Below are positions 10,655 through 22,194 of a DNA stretch of 64,000 nucleotides, piece after piece. Each line of letters opens with the position of its first letter. Within the stretch, counting starts at the first letter, position 1. Under the pieces are notes generated by a model. It ran no database searches and was not told where the DNA came from. It worked only from the letters and a program-made list of their open reading frames with translations. The position numbers and the translations under genes are program-made. The stretch comes from Chionoecetes opilio. Its lineage: Eukaryota; Arthropoda; Malacostraca; Decapoda; Majidae. The DNA lies in contig JACEEZ010001661.1 of assembly GCA_016584305.1 (NCBI GenBank), positions 273,815-337,814 of the forward strand. The letters are read 5' to 3'.

Positions 10655-11388
10655 TAGGCATTAACCATGGGCCAAATGCGTTGATTTCTATTTTTCAGAT
10701 CTTAATCTTGGACTTGTGTTTGTGTTGATATTTTATCTCGGGCATATTCTTCCTTGTAGTTGAAGTGTGTGGGTTTGTCTGTGTTTGCCAAGTTATTCAC
10801 ACACTCTTTGTGTTGGTGTGCGTTCTGCTACCGTGTATTTCATGTGCTTAGGGGAGAAAAACTGCCGACTCAGTGCTTTAAAATGTTACGTTACCTTAAC
10901 AAAAACACAAAACCGACTTTTTTACTGCTACTCCAAACTAGGATCTGTTACTGTTTTTAAGCTGCATCCTTCACGTAGTGAGTAACTCATAGGATTCCCT
11001 ATTTTTTAAAGCCTTCGTTAAAAAGTGAAATTTTGTGTGGACGTAGTTGTAAATATTGCGCAGTGAATTCGTCACTTTTTCACGCCTTGAATTTCCTTAT
11101 TTCTTTGTTATTTAATGGGTTTGTGAGGGTGTACGTGGTGTATTTATGATCGTTGTACATTATGCGTGGTCGTTCCTTCATTATTTAGTGTGTATAATGT
11201 GTCATGAAGGGCTGCAGCCTGTGTTGTGGCCTCGGGCGCTGAGTGACGTCACGGGCGCAGTGTTGACATCCGCTGGAGATGCCATGTTGCTTATTTTATC
11301 AGCGTTGTTTTGTCCATTAATAACCTTAAATGGCGGGATTATCGCCCCTATGGAAGGCCGAGGAAGGGTAAATAAGGAGTATGCCATG
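10655..11388. other. unit 2/3-specific segment without recognised gene
   Basis: Shared with unit 3 (about 17935-18690) and missing in unit 1, where 2165 joins directly to the AACCATAAGTCCGAGAACAG that follows. A short frame (11146-11427) has no recognised motif and is disrupted in unit 3. Confidence 0.6.
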
Positions 11389-11482
11389 AACCATAAGTCC
11401 GAGAACAGTGACAGAAGGCAGAAATAATGGGTAGTATTGTTGAACGAGAGGCAAGACGGTGTGGTGTCTCTTATTACGGCAA

Positions 11483-11505
11483 TGGTAGTAGTGGTAGTAG
11501 TAGTG

Positions 11506-11550
<45 letters not shown>
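11483..11550 (+). repeat. (GTA)n microsatellite
   Basis: Orthologue of 2267-2345, shorter, followed at once by the right arm of the foldback repeat. Confidence 0.95.
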
Positions 11551-12044
11551 CTGTTACTCCTGTTAAAAACGTCTTATATCTCCGAAAGTAGTGATTTGCG
11601 ACGGTAGTTCCTAGAGAGAATGTTTTCTAGAATCTATTAAGGTCAACAGAAACCACACTCACAATTGTGTAGGCAATTTCGGTCCTAGTGTAAACATGTA
11701 CCGAAACTTTTTTACTGGTGAGTTTTGATGTGTTCTAAATTAATCTGCTAACCGTTTGTGGCGCAAATAACTTTAATTTTAGTGATTTTGAACAAAAATG
11801 ACAAAAAAACAAATTGAACCTAACCCTGGCTGTCTGTGTCCTAACTGTGACCACTGTTGCAGGTGGTGAGGTCATAGTCCCAGCTGGCTCTCTGTGTGGT
11901 GACTGTGACCACTGTTGCAGGTGGTGAGGTCACAGTCCCAGCTGGCTCTCTGTGTGGTGAGGTCACAGTCCCAGCTGGGTGTTCTGCTGCACACTAAGGC
12001 ATCTCGCGCCGGCATCCCTAAAGCTTCCTGCAGGACCGGCCGCC

Positions 12045-13127
12045 ATGTGTGCTGCCGCGAGTATTGCTGCGGTGGAGGCTGTGGCAGGAGGCAGCAGCAC
12101 CACCAGTGGCCGGGAGCAGCAGCAGCAGTCTGCCTCAGCTGTGGGGAGGCACAGGAGGGATGGCAAGAATCACCTGGAGGCAGGCAGCTCAGGCCAAGAA
12201 GGAGAGAGGCAGTTTTGTTGCTCACAATGTAGTAAATCATTCAGATGCAAGAGTCTGCTTGAGAGACATTTCCGGACACACAGTGGCGTCAAGGATCATG
12301 AATGTCTGGAGTGTGGGAAAAGATTTACTCGCAAGTCTAACCTCACCCGACACACCCTGACAAACAGTGACGTCAAGGATCATGAATGTCTGGAGTGTGG
12401 GAAAAAATTTAATTGTAAGTCTCAGCTCACCACACACACCCTGACACACAGTGGTGTTGAAAATCACCAATGTCTGGAGTGTGGGCAAAGATTTACTCAG
12501 AAGTCTAGCCTCACCAAACACACCCTGACACACAGTGGTGTCAAGAATCACCAATGTCTGGAGTGTGGGAAAAGATTTACTCAGAAGTCTACCCTCACCA
12601 CACACACCCTGACACACAGTGGTGTTAAAAATCATGAATGTGTAGAGTGTGGGAAAAGATTTACTCACAAGTCACATCTCACCGAACACACCCTGGCACA
12701 CAGTGGTGTTAAAAATCATGAATGTGTAGAGTGTTGGAAAAGATTTACTCACAAGTCTGACCTCACCCAACACACCCTGACACACAGTGGTGTTAAGAAT
12801 CACCAATGTCTGGAGTGTGGGAAAAGATTTACTCTGAAGTCTAGCCTCACCAAACACACCCTGACACACAGTGGTGTCAAGAATCACCAATGTCTGGAGT
12901 GTGGGAAAAGATTTACTCACAAGTCTAACCTCACCCAACACACCCTGACACACAGTGGTGTTAAGAATCACCAATGTCTGGAGTGTGGGAAAAGATTTAC
13001 TCTGAAGTCTAACCTCACCGAACACGCCTTGAGACACAGTGGTTTGAGGGAGTTCAAGTGTGATGTTTGTGGCAAGTGTTTCAAGACAAGGTGTGATATT
13101 GCCAGCCACATGAAGATCCACTTTTGA
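12045..13127 (+). CDS. C2H2 zinc-finger protein, 11 fingers, 360 aa
   Basis: A predicted nuclear DNA-binding protein; target and role unknown. The start at 12045 is chosen over an upstream in-frame ATG at 11979 because GGCCGCCATGT is a near-ideal initiation context and is conserved in the paralogues. Residues 1-56 are a low-complexity leader with QQQQ and Ser/Ala/Gly. From residue 57, eleven 28-residue fingers (C-x2-C-x12-H-x3-H) run to the C-terminus. Finger 2 ends TLTN instead of TLTH and so lacks its last zinc ligand. Finger 7 has CWK in place of CGK. The linker is HSGVKNH, not the usual TGEKP. Fingers 2-11 carry -1/3/6 residues RNR, CQT, QSK, QTT, HHE, HDQ, LSK, HNQ, LNE, TDS. The terminal finger (FKCDVC...) is a separate type shared by all copies. 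No intron is needed. Confidence 0.88.
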   Translation: MCAAASIAAVEAVAGGSSTTSGREQQQQSASAVGRHRRDGKNHLEAGSSGQEGERQFCCSQCSKSFRCKSLLERHFRTHSGVKDHECLECGKRFTRKSNLTRHTLTNSDVKDHECLECGKKFNCKSQLTTHTLTHSGVENHQCLECGQRFTQKSSLTKHTLTHSGVKNHQCLECGKRFTQKSTLTTHTLTHSGVKNHECVECGKRFTHKSHLTEHTLAHSGVKNHECVECWKRFTHKSDLTQHTLTHSGVKNHQCLECGKRFTLKSSLTKHTLTHSGVKNHQCLECGKRFTHKSNLTQHTLTHSGVKNHQCLECGKRFTLKSNLTEHALRHSGLREFKCDVCGKCFKTRCDIASHMKIHF

Positions 13128-13164
13128 GGTGGTGTGCTGTGTGGACAAGTGTGGTGGTACCCGT

Positions 13165-13620
13165 GGTTGTGGTAGTGTGTCCTGTGTGGCAGTGTGTCCT
13201 GTGTGGCAGTGTGTCCTGTGTGGTAGTGTGTCCTGTGTGGTAGTGTGTCCTGTGTGGCAGTGTGTCCTGTGTGGCAGTGTGTCCTGTGTGGCAGTGTGTC
13301 CTGTGTGGCAGTGTGTCCTGTGTGGCAGTGTGTCATGTGTGGCAGTGTGTCCTGTGTGGCAGTGTGTCCTGTGTGGCAGTGTGTCCTGTGTGGCAGTGTG
13401 TCCTGTGTGGTAGTGTGTCCTGTGTGGCAGTGTGTCATGTGTGGCAGTGTGTCCTGTGTGGCAGTGTGTCCTGTGTGGCAGTGTGTCATGTGTGGCAGTG
13501 TGTCCTGTGTGGCAGTGTGTCCTGTGTGGCAGTGTGTCCTGTGTGGCAGTGTGTCCTGTGTGGTAGTGTGTCCTGTGTGGCAGTGTGTCCTGTGTGGCAG
13601 TGTGTCCTGTGTGGCAGTGG
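13165..13620 (+). repeat. 17-bp minisatellite, about 27 copies
   Basis: Unit TGTGTCCTGTGTGGCAG, very homogeneous, beginning some 40 bp after the ZNF stop. Because 17 is not a multiple of 3, all three frames stay open; the Cys/Val/Ser frames are artefacts. Variants (GGTAG, TCATG) are scattered in clusters. Confidence 0.95.
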
Positions 13621-13867
13621 GTGTGGCAGTGGGCAGTGGCAAAGATGTCTGTATGTAAAAGCTTGCGCCTGAGATTGAGGACGTCACGGAGGGAGTCTGT
13701 ACGAGGCCACCGAGATGACAAGTTTAGCTACCTAATATATGTTTATCAGTATAAAAGATATACTGTTATCTTTGGAAATGTTTGTTCTATAATATTATCA
13801 AATAAAAACCCGTAAAACACACTAAAGAAATGCCATTATGAGACTCAAGAAATATGCATGAACTTAA

Positions 13868-14200
13868 ACTCTTCGCCATTTAATATTTTTTCCGAAAACA
13901 TTTTACATGGAGAATATGAATAGAAGCGGAATTTAATTAGCTTTCCATTGTTATATTTTGTTTTCTGATAAATGAATTAGAACCATGCATAAATTAGCGT
14001 TAACTAACTAAAAAGATCATGAAATCGGGTAATTTTTCCCGATTGATGATGTTATTTATTTAGTTAACGCTAATTTATGCATGGTTCTAATTCATTTATC
14101 AGTAAACGAAATATATCAATGGAAAGCTAATTAAATTCCGCTTCTATTCATATTCTCCATGTAAAATGTTTTTGAGCAAAATATTAAATGGCGAAGAGTT
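13868..14200. mobile_element. foldback MITE with about 160-bp arms
   Basis: The left end CTCTTCGCCATTTAATATTT and the right end AAATATTAAATGGCGAAGAG are inverted, and pairing continues inward (AATTAGCGTTAAC with GTTAACGCTAATT) to a short centre. TTAA lies on both sides but overlaps the terminal sequence, so the target duplication is uncertain. No coding capacity. Relatives: 6734-7190, 16128-16575 and 35462-35790. Confidence 0.8.
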
Positions 14201-14354
14201 AACAGTGGGTGAAAGGTGGGTGCAATGACAGCCCTGCCGCCCGTACATCCTCACTCGCTGAAAGCTCGGCTCCTACTGACTTGTGGAGCACTCTGCTACT
14301 GACGTCACGTCCATCCCGCTCTCCCAGACGCAGGCTTTTACATAGAGAAGGCTT

Positions 14355-15245
14355 TGGCAGTGGTAGGTGGTGGCAGCCGGGCCTTGTGTTCTGTGAGGGA
14401 GTAATGGCCCTGCAGGTGTTGGGTGGGCAGTGTGTCCTGTGTGGCAGTGTGTCCTGTGTGGCAGTGGGCAGTGGTAGGTGGCAGCAGCCGGGCCTTGTGT
14501 TCTGTGAGGGAGTAATGGCCCTGCAGGTGTTGGGTGGGCAGTGTGTCCTGTGTGGCAGTGGGCAGTGGTAGGTGGCAGCAGCCGGGCCTTGTGTTCTGTG
14601 AGGGAGTAATGGCCCTGCAGGTGTTGGGTGGAAGTGTGTCCTGTGTGGCAGTGGGCAGTGGTAGGTGGCAGCAGCCGGGCCTTGTGTTCTGTGAGGGAGT
14701 AATGGCCTGCAGGTGTTGGGTGGGCAGTGACGTCCTGTGTGGCAGTGGGCAGTGGTAGGTGGCAGCAGCCGGGCCTTGTGTTCTGTGTGAGGGAGTAATG
14801 GCCCTGCAGGTGTTGGGTGGGCAGTGTGTCCTGTGTGGCAGTGGGCAGTGGTAGGTGGTGGCAGCCGGGCCTTGTGTTCTGTGAGGGAGTAATGGCCCTG
14901 CAGGTGTTGGGTGGGCAGTGTGTCCTGTGTGGCAGTGGGCAGTGGTAGGTGGCAGCCGGGCCTTGTGTTCTGTGAGGGAGTAATGGCCCGGCAGGTGTTG
15001 GTTGGGGCCCAGTGTTGTCCTGTGTGGCAGTGTGTCCCTGTGTGGCAGTGGCAGTGGTAGGTGGTCGGCAGCCGGTCCTTGGTGTTCTGTGGGGAGTATG
15101 GCCCCTGCAGGTGTTGGGTGGGCAAGTGTGTCCTGTGTGGGCAGTGTGTCCTGTGTGGCAGTGGGCAGTGCTAGGGTGGCAGCACCGGGCCTTGTGTTCT
15201 GTGAGGGAGTAATTTGCCCTGCGGTGTTGGGTGGGCAGGGGCGGG
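14355..15245 (+). repeat. 94-bp minisatellite, about 9 copies
   Basis: The unit contains CCGGGCCTTGTGTTCTGTGA, GTAATGGCCCTGCAGGTGTT and GTGTCCTGTGTGGCAG. Each copy therefore embeds one 17-bp unit of the neighbouring array. Copies after 14990 have more indels than earlier ones. Long minus frames (308-328 aa) are artefacts. Confidence 0.9.
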
Positions 15246-15258
15246 GTGTGGACGTTCA

Positions 15259-15264
15259 AATAAA
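15259..15264 (+). promoter_or_regulatory. candidate poly(A) signal of ZNF unit 2
   Basis: AATAAA lies directly after the 94-bp array, in a short segment conserved at the end of other units (AAAAGGTTTATTTGATCAAG). If used, the 3' UTR would span the 17-bp and 94-bp arrays and the MITE, about 2.1 kb. That is an inference. Confidence 0.4.
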
Positions 15265-15269
15265 AGGTT

Positions 15270-16127
15270 TATTTGATCAAGTGTGTGGTTTGTGTGTCTC
15301 TGTATTTGACATCTCAGGGTTGGCAGTTGTTTAGCAGTTTAAGAATAGTGTGATGGTGGATGGTGGTGATGATGGTGATGGCATAATGGTGAAGGTGTTG
15401 AGGGTTCATTGCAGCAAGACATCAATATAAAGAGACACTATTATGTCGCAATGAAGGAATATAACTCCTAACATACAAGTAAGTGAACCATGCAGTGCCT
15501 TTCATATGTACATTACCCCTCGAGCCCAGAACGTAATTTGCCATTGTCTTTTGTGTACCATTAGACGCTTGTAGTGAGTCTTAAGCCTGTTTTAATAGCC
15601 ATGACCTGTTTAAGTATCCTTGATCCACTAACTGCTGTGGTATAAAGCGAGGGTTAGTGAGGCTAGATGGTGAAGGCAAGATCTGAAGGTTGAGGTCGGG
15701 ACAAGCTCACATGGATAAGGACTAGAGAGGTGGAAAAGGAGGGAAACCTAGTATAACCGTGGGACAGGATAAGAACCAAGGAGGTTGAAGATAAGAAATA
15801 GAAGACAATGACTAGCTAGGTTGCAGCAGGTATGGAGGATAATCCACGTTAAGTGGTTTGTGGCCAAAGCATCAACATCTGTCCACCGTCCCTTCAACAC
15901 GACCTTCGCCGTGCTGCAGGAGTTAAACAGTCTGCTGTGCCAGTCCACTTTGCTGCATACGCTATCAATGACAATCATATAAGACTATGCTTTATCAGTA
16001 TATATCATATAATGTTTAGCTTCGGAAATGTTTGTCATAATATTACAAATTAAAAAACAGTAAACACGCTAAAGAAAGCATTACGAAGACTGAAGAAATA
16101 TGCATGAACTTTATTATTCACTTCAAC
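15270..16127 (+). other. 3' flank of unit 2
   Basis: Shared unit sequence, including AACACACTAAAGAAA-like and ATGCATGAAC-like motifs that also precede the MITEs at 13868 and 35462. No gene is seen. Confidence 0.5.
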
Positions 16128-16575
16128 TCTTCGCCATTTAACTTTTGCGTGAGTCACATTTACCATGAACATATTCAGTAGAAGCGAATTTTATTAGCTT
16201 CATTGATATATTTCTGTTTTGTATCAATGAATGAGAACCTGCAATATAATTAGCGTTAACTACTAAATAACATCATCACTCGGGTAATTTTCCCGATTCG
16301 ATGATTGTTCTTTATTTAGTTTAACGGTAATTTTATGCATGGTGCTAATCATTGATCCAGAAAACGAAATTATATAAGTTAATAAATAACATCAATCAAT
16401 CGGGAAATTACCGATGAGGTTTATTTATTTTAGTTAACGGTAATGTATGCATGGTTTGTAATTCATTGATCCAGAACTAAATATAGCAAATGGAAAGCTA
16501 CTAAAATTGGGCTTCTATTGATATGTTTCATGGTAAATGTTGACTGGCAAAGTTTTTTAAATATGGCGACGAGTT
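16128..16575. mobile_element. foldback MITE, CTCTTCGCCATTTAA family
   Basis: Left end AACTCTTCGCCATTTAAC; right end near 16560 (ATATGGCGACGAGTT) inverted and degraded. The interior has extra copies of the ATCGGGAAATTACC palindrome, suggesting internal duplication. It matches the copy at 6734-7190 in position within the unit. Confidence 0.6.
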
Positions 16576-16789
16576 AGAGTGGAATATTCTTTGGTCATAT
16601 GCATCAAGTGAATGGGGCCAGCAGCTAGTTTTTAACTTAACACCAGCCGCACGATGGCGCCACCGTCAGCGGAATACCCGAAGTTGCATTGGAGGGACCG
16701 CGAGTGGGTATCTTTGTGGTGAATGTGTTTGGTTGTAGTGTAGAAAGACAGCCTGAGGCCTTGCCTGGCCTCAGGTGATTGGGGCCCAC

Positions 16790-16944
16790 GCACACACAGA
16801 CCCCACACACAAAACACGCACAGACCCCCCCCACACACGCACACACCCACACAGACCCACACACGACACACACACAGACCCACAGACCGACCCCCAACCC
16901 CCCACACCACTCCATCCACACCCACACCCATACCCACACACAGA

Positions 16945-16980
<36 letters not shown>

Positions 16981-16985
16981 CACCG
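16790..16985. repeat. CACACA/CCCACA-rich tract
   Basis: Low-complexity tract equivalent to 7370-7660 of unit 1, followed by the empty LINE target site at 17102-17114. Confidence 0.9.
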
Positions 16986-17309
16986 CTTATAGAAAGAGAG
17001 AAAAAAAGTATTTGGTCGCCCCGTTAAAAAAGTGTCAGCCACCGTCAAACATTGACAACAAAGTCTGAGGAGAGATGAGGAGAGGCTTTGTCATAGGCCT
17101 ACATTTTGTGCTCCAGGCCTACACATGTACAGGGCGAGGGTAAGAGGCCTATACAGCATGAACAATAACATCCCATACAAGCATGAGTTAACCTTAGATA
17201 CGACAGTTAGAGTGCTGGCTACCGAGATAACACTAAAGTCGCCAGCACCAAGGTTTTTCTTGTAGGGGGGGGGTATTTACTGATGTGCGGTGATGGGGTT
17301 TGCAGTCAG

Positions 17310-17571
17310 TTCGTACACAAGTTGTTTCGTACACAGTGTTTCGTACACTAGTTTTTTCGTACATAAGGTTTGTTTTTTCGTACTCTATAGTTCGTACACC
17401 AAAAAGTTGTTTCCGTGTCTAGGAAACCATAGTCGTTTCGTACACTCGCTCAGAGTTGGAACTGAACGGACTATAGTTACGAACGACACCAGGGTATGTA
17501 CGAAACACTCAAAATCAGTGGTACGAAACAAACTAACAAAACCTGGGTCGAAATTAACTTGTGTACGAACT
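17310..17571. mobile_element. TTTCGTAC foldback element (unit 3 border)
   Basis: Same organisation as 10048-10308 with several small indels (for example TTTTTTCGTAC). Confidence 0.7.
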
Positions 17572-18777
17572 CCCTGTCACCGTGGTTGATAGCAGTTGTC
17601 TAAAGTATACGGTCCCGGTGTCCTAAAAGATTACGGCGGCTGTAGATGGGCGGTAAAAATGGACGAGGACTGCGCGGTTATTTTTCTGAGACACTGACAA
17701 TTTTTCCTGCCCTAAAAAATGGAGATATTTTTATATTCAGACACCTGTTAAAAAAGAATAGGTCCTAGGCTGTTTTTGATAGCCTATTTAATTTTTTTTT
17801 TTTTTTTTTTTTTTATAGTTAGTAATGCCATCTTATTTTTCCTTTACGTATCAGTATTTTATTTCTAGATCAATTGCAGGAGGATTTTTTGTTTTTTTTT
17901 TCAATATATTTTCGATTATTCGCGCATCGTTTTAGGCATGAACACATGGGCCAAATTTCGTTGATTTCTATTTTCAGATCTTATCTGGCCTTGTTGTTTG
18001 TGTTGATATTTTGTCTCCGGGCAAATCTTCCTTGTAGTTGAAGTGTGTGGGTTTGTCTGTGTTTGCCACGTTCTTCACACCTCTTTGTTTTGGTGTTGTG
18101 CGTTCTGCTACCGTGTATTTCCATCTGTGCTTAGTGGAGAAAAAGCTGCGACTCCAGTGCTTTAAAAATGTTACGTTACCTTAACAAAAACAACCAAACC
18201 GACTTTTTTACTGCTACTCCCAAACTAGGATCTGTTACGGTTTTTAAGCTGCATCCTTCACGTAGTGAGTACTCATAGGATTCTCCTATTTTTTTTAAAG
18301 CCTTCGATAAAAAGTGAAATTTTTGTGTAGACGTAAGTTGTAATATTGCGCAGTGAATTCGTCACGTTTTCACGCTTTTGAATTTCCTTATTTCTTGTTA
18401 TTTAATGGTTTTGTGAGGGTTTAACGTGGTGTATTTATGATCATTGTACTTATGCGTGGTCCGTTCCTCTCATTATTAGTGTGTATAAATGGTTCATAGA
18501 AAAGGGCTTGCAGCTGTGTTGTGGCCTCGGGCGCTGAGTGAACGTCACCGGGCGCAGTGTTGACATCCGCTGGAGATGCCATGTTGGCTTATTTTATCAG
18601 CGTTGTTTTGTCCCATTTAATAACCTTAAATGACTGGATTATCGCCTATGGAAGGCCGAGGAAGGGTAATAAGGAGTATGCCATGAACCATAAGTCCGCG
18701 AACATGACAGAAGGCAAGAAATAATGGGTATATTGTTTGAACGAGAGGCAAGACTGTGTGGTGTCTCTATTAACTGC

Positions 18778-18905
18778 AATGGTAGTAGTAGTATTAGTAT
18801 GGTAGTAGTATGTAGTAGTAGTAGTAGTAGTAGTATTAGTGGGTATAGTAGTAGTAGTAGTAGTGGTGGTAGTATGGTAGTAGTAGTAGTATAGTAGTAG
18901 TAGTA
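18778..18905 (+). repeat. (GTA)n microsatellite, interrupted
   Basis: Longest of the three orthologous GTA tracts, with GGTA and ATTAGT interruptions. Confidence 0.9.
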
Positions 18906-19413
18906 CTGTTACCTCCTGGTTAAAAACGTCTTATATCTCCGAAAGTAGTGCTTTGCGACGGTAGTTTCCCTAGAGAGAATGTTGCCCTAGAATCTATTAA
19001 GGTGAACAGAAACCACACTCACAATTGTGTAGGCAATTTCGGTTCCTAGTGTAAGCATGTACCGAACCTTTTTTACTGGTGAGTTTGATGTGTTCTAAAT
19101 TAACTGCTACCGTTTGTGGGCGCAAATAAACTTTTTAATTTTAGTGCTTTTGAACAAAACAATGACAAAAAAACTAATTGAACCTAACCCTGGCTGTCTG
19201 TGTCCTGACTGTGACCATGTTGCAGTGTTGAGGCACAGTCCAGCTGGCCTCTTCTCTGTGTGGTGACTGGACCACGTTTTGCAGGTGGTGAGGTCCACGA
19301 GTTCCAGCTGGCCTCTCTGTGTGGTGAGGTCACAGTCCCGCTGGGTGTTCTGCTGCACACTAAGTCATCTCGCGCCGGGCTCCTAAAGGCCTTCCTGCAG
19401 GACCAGGCCGCAT

Positions 19414-20966
19414 GTTGTCTGCCAGCGAGTATTGCGCGGTGGAGGCTGTGGCAAGGAAGCAGCAGCAACCACCATGGCCGGAGCAGCAGCAGCAGTCTGC
19501 CTCAGCTGTGGAGGCACAGGAGTGATGGCAAGGGAAAAAATCACCTGGAGGCAGGCACTCAGGCCAAGAGTAGAAGGCAGTTTTGTTGCTCACAATGTAG
19601 TAAATGCCATTCAGATTCAAGAGTCGCTGAGAGACATTCCTGACACACAGTGGGGCGATCAAGGATCAGGGGAATGTCTGGAGTGTGGGAAAAATTTACT
19701 CGCAGTCTAAACCTCACCGGCACACACCCTGACACATCTTGGTGTCAAGGTCATGAATGTCCTGGAGTGTGGGAAAAAATTGTACTCCAGTCTGACCTCA
19801 CCCGACACAAGGCGATACAATAGAGAAACCTGACACACAGTGTGTCAATGATCATGAATGTCTGGAGGTGGGAAAAGATTTAGTGGATAAGTCTAGCCCT
19901 CACCCAACACACCGCTGACACAAAGTGTGTTAAGATCACCAATGTCTGGATTGTGGGAAAGAATTTACCTCATAAGTCTATCCTCACCCCACACACCCTG
20001 CCCACAGTGTGACAAGAATCACCAATGTCTGGACGTGTGGGAAAAGATTTAAATCACAGTCTAACCTCACCCAACACACCCTGACACACAGTGGTGTTAA
20101 GCATCACCATGTTTGGAGTGTGGAAAAGATTTACTCGCCACAAGTCTAGCCTCACCAAACCGCCCTTGAACACAGTGGTTTTGAGGGAGTTTCACGTTTG
20201 ATGTTTTGTGGCAAGTGTTTCAAGACAAAGAGTGGATATTGCCAGCCACATGAATATGGTCACATGAAGCACTTGTACAACCTGAGTACACCCATGGTGA
20301 CAGGATCACCAATGTCTGGAGTGTGGGGCACAGATTTACTAAAAAGTCTATCCTCAACCCAACACACCCTGACACCATGGTGAACAGGATCACCAATGTC
20401 GGAGTGTGGGAAAAGATTTACTAAAAAGTCTGTCCCATCACCAACACACCCTGACACACACTGTTGTTAAAAATCATGATGTGTAGAGTGTGGGAAAAGA
20501 TTTACATCACAAGTCCTGCCTCACGAACACACCTTGAGACACAGTGGTGTTCAGAATCACCAATGTCTGGGTGTGGAAAAAGAATTTACTCTGAAGTCTA
20601 ACCTCACAAACACGCCTTGAGACACGTGGTGTTAAGAATCACCATGTCTGGAGTGGTGGGAAAAGTTTTACTCTGAAGTTCCTAACCTCACACACCGCTT
20701 GAGAACACAGTGGGTTAAGAATCACCAATGTCTGGAGTGTGGGAAAAGATTTATCTCTTAAGTCTACCCTCACCACACACGCCTTGAGACACCGTGGTGT
20801 TTAAGAATCACCAATGTCTGGAGTGTGGGAAAGATTTACTTCACAAGTTATCCTCCCACACACACTTGATACACAAGTGGTTTGAGGAGTTCAGTGTGAT
20901 GTTTGTGGCAAGTGTTTCAAGACAATGGTGTGATTATTGCCAGCCACATGAAGATCCACTTTGAGG
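19414..20966 (+). pseudogene. C2H2 zinc-finger gene, frameshifted copy (unit 3)
   Basis: The start region is recognisable (GGCCGCATGTTGTCTGCC against the intact GGCCGCCATGTGTGCTGCC) but already shifted. Finger-coding 84-bp units continue with frequent single-base indels. A FKCDVC-like block and the MKHLYNLST spacer module sit near 20190-20290, then a second finger block runs to a terminal finger. A stop-like TTTGAGG is at about 20962. The layout equals that of the copy at 45766, so the ancestor probably had two finger blocks. No frame longer than about 130 codons survives. Confidence 0.75.
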
Positions 20967-20994
20967 TTTGTGCTGTGTGGACAAATGTGGTGGT

Positions 20995-21720
20995 AGCCGT
21001 GGTTGTGGTAGTGTGTTCCTGTGTGGCAGTGGGTGTCCTGTGTTGTAGTGTGGTCCTGTGTGGTAGTGGTGTCCTGTGTGCAGTGTGTCCGTGTGGCAGT
21101 TTCCTGTGTGGCAGTGGGCAGTGTGTGGTTGCAGCCGTGCCTTGTGTTTTCTGTGAGGGAGTAATTGGCCCTGCAGGTTGTTGGGTGGGCAGTGTGTCCC
21201 TTTGTGCAGTGCGTCCTGTGTGGCAGTGGCAGTGGTAAGGTGGCAGCAGCCGGGCCCTTGTGTTTCTGTGAGGGAGTAATGGCACCTGCAGGTGTTGGGT
21301 GGGCAGTGGTGTCCTGTGTGGCAGTGGGCAGTGGTAGTGGCAGCAAAGGCCCCGGGCCTTGTGTTTCTGTGAGAGTAGATGGCCCTGCTGGTGTTTGGGT
21401 GGGCAGTGTGTCCTGTGTGGCAAGTGGGCAGTGTAGGTGGCAGCAGCCGGGCCTTGTGTTCTGTGAGAATACTTTGGCCTGCAGGTGTTAGTGGCAGTGT
21501 GGTCCTGTTGTGCAGTGGCAGTGGTAGGTGGTGGCAGCCCGGGCCTTGTGGTTCTGTGTAGGGAGTAATGGACCTGCAGGTGTTGGTGGGCAGTGTGTCC
21601 TGTGGGGGTGGGGGGGGGTGGGGGGGGGGTGGCAGTGGGCAGTGGAGGTGGTTGCACCGTGCCTTGTGTTCTGATTAGGGAGTAATGGCCCTTGCAGGTG
21701 TTTGGGTGGCAGTGCGGGTG
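20995..21720 (+). repeat. 17-bp-like and 93-bp minisatellite (unit 3)
   Basis: A short 17-bp-like stretch, then about six degraded 93-bp units. A G-run at 21604-21629 looks like a homopolymer artefact. Confidence 0.8.
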
Positions 21721-22194
21721 TGACGTTCCATAAAAGGTTTATTTGATCAAGTGTGTGGTTGGTTTGTTATCTGTATTGATCTCAGGTTGCAGTTTGTTTA
21801 TCTTTTAAGAGAGTGTGATGGGATGTGTGATGATGGTGATGGCATTAATGGTGAAGGGTGTTGAGGTTCCAATTGCAGCAAGACATCATATAATAAGAAC
21901 ACTTTATGTCGCAATGACGAATATAACTCCTAACATAACAAGTAAGTGAAACCATGCAGGCCTTTCATATGTATATTAACCCTCGAGGCCCGAGAACGTA
22001 ATTGCATTGTATTTTGTGTAGCCATTAGACGCTTTTGTAGTGAGTAAGCAATGTTTTATGCTATACCTGTTTAGTATTCCTTGTCCAGTAACTGCTGTGG
22101 TATATTCCATTGACTTTTCCTTATTTATGGCTGACAACAGACTCATTTTATATAGCAAAGGACAGGATCTGGCGTCAAGGGTTAACACTACTAT

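Larger units (their letters stand above)
10316..17577 (+). repeat. tandem ZNF unit 2, 7.26 kb
   Basis: This is the cleanest unit. In order it holds the left end of the GGTTATAATGGACGAG family (10386), a 0.73-kb segment absent from unit 1 (10655-11388), a GTA microsatellite, an intact ZNF, a 17-bp array, a foldback MITE, a 94-bp array, a poly(A) signal, a second MITE, a CA tract and the TTTCGTAC foldback. It lacks the stretch equivalent to 2347-2626 of unit 1, a deletion shared with unit 3. Confidence 0.75.

Noticed and set aside
11979..12044. Upstream in-frame ATG as the ZNF start
   Set aside because: The downstream ATG at 12045 has a much better initiation context, and the unit 5 paralogue starts there.
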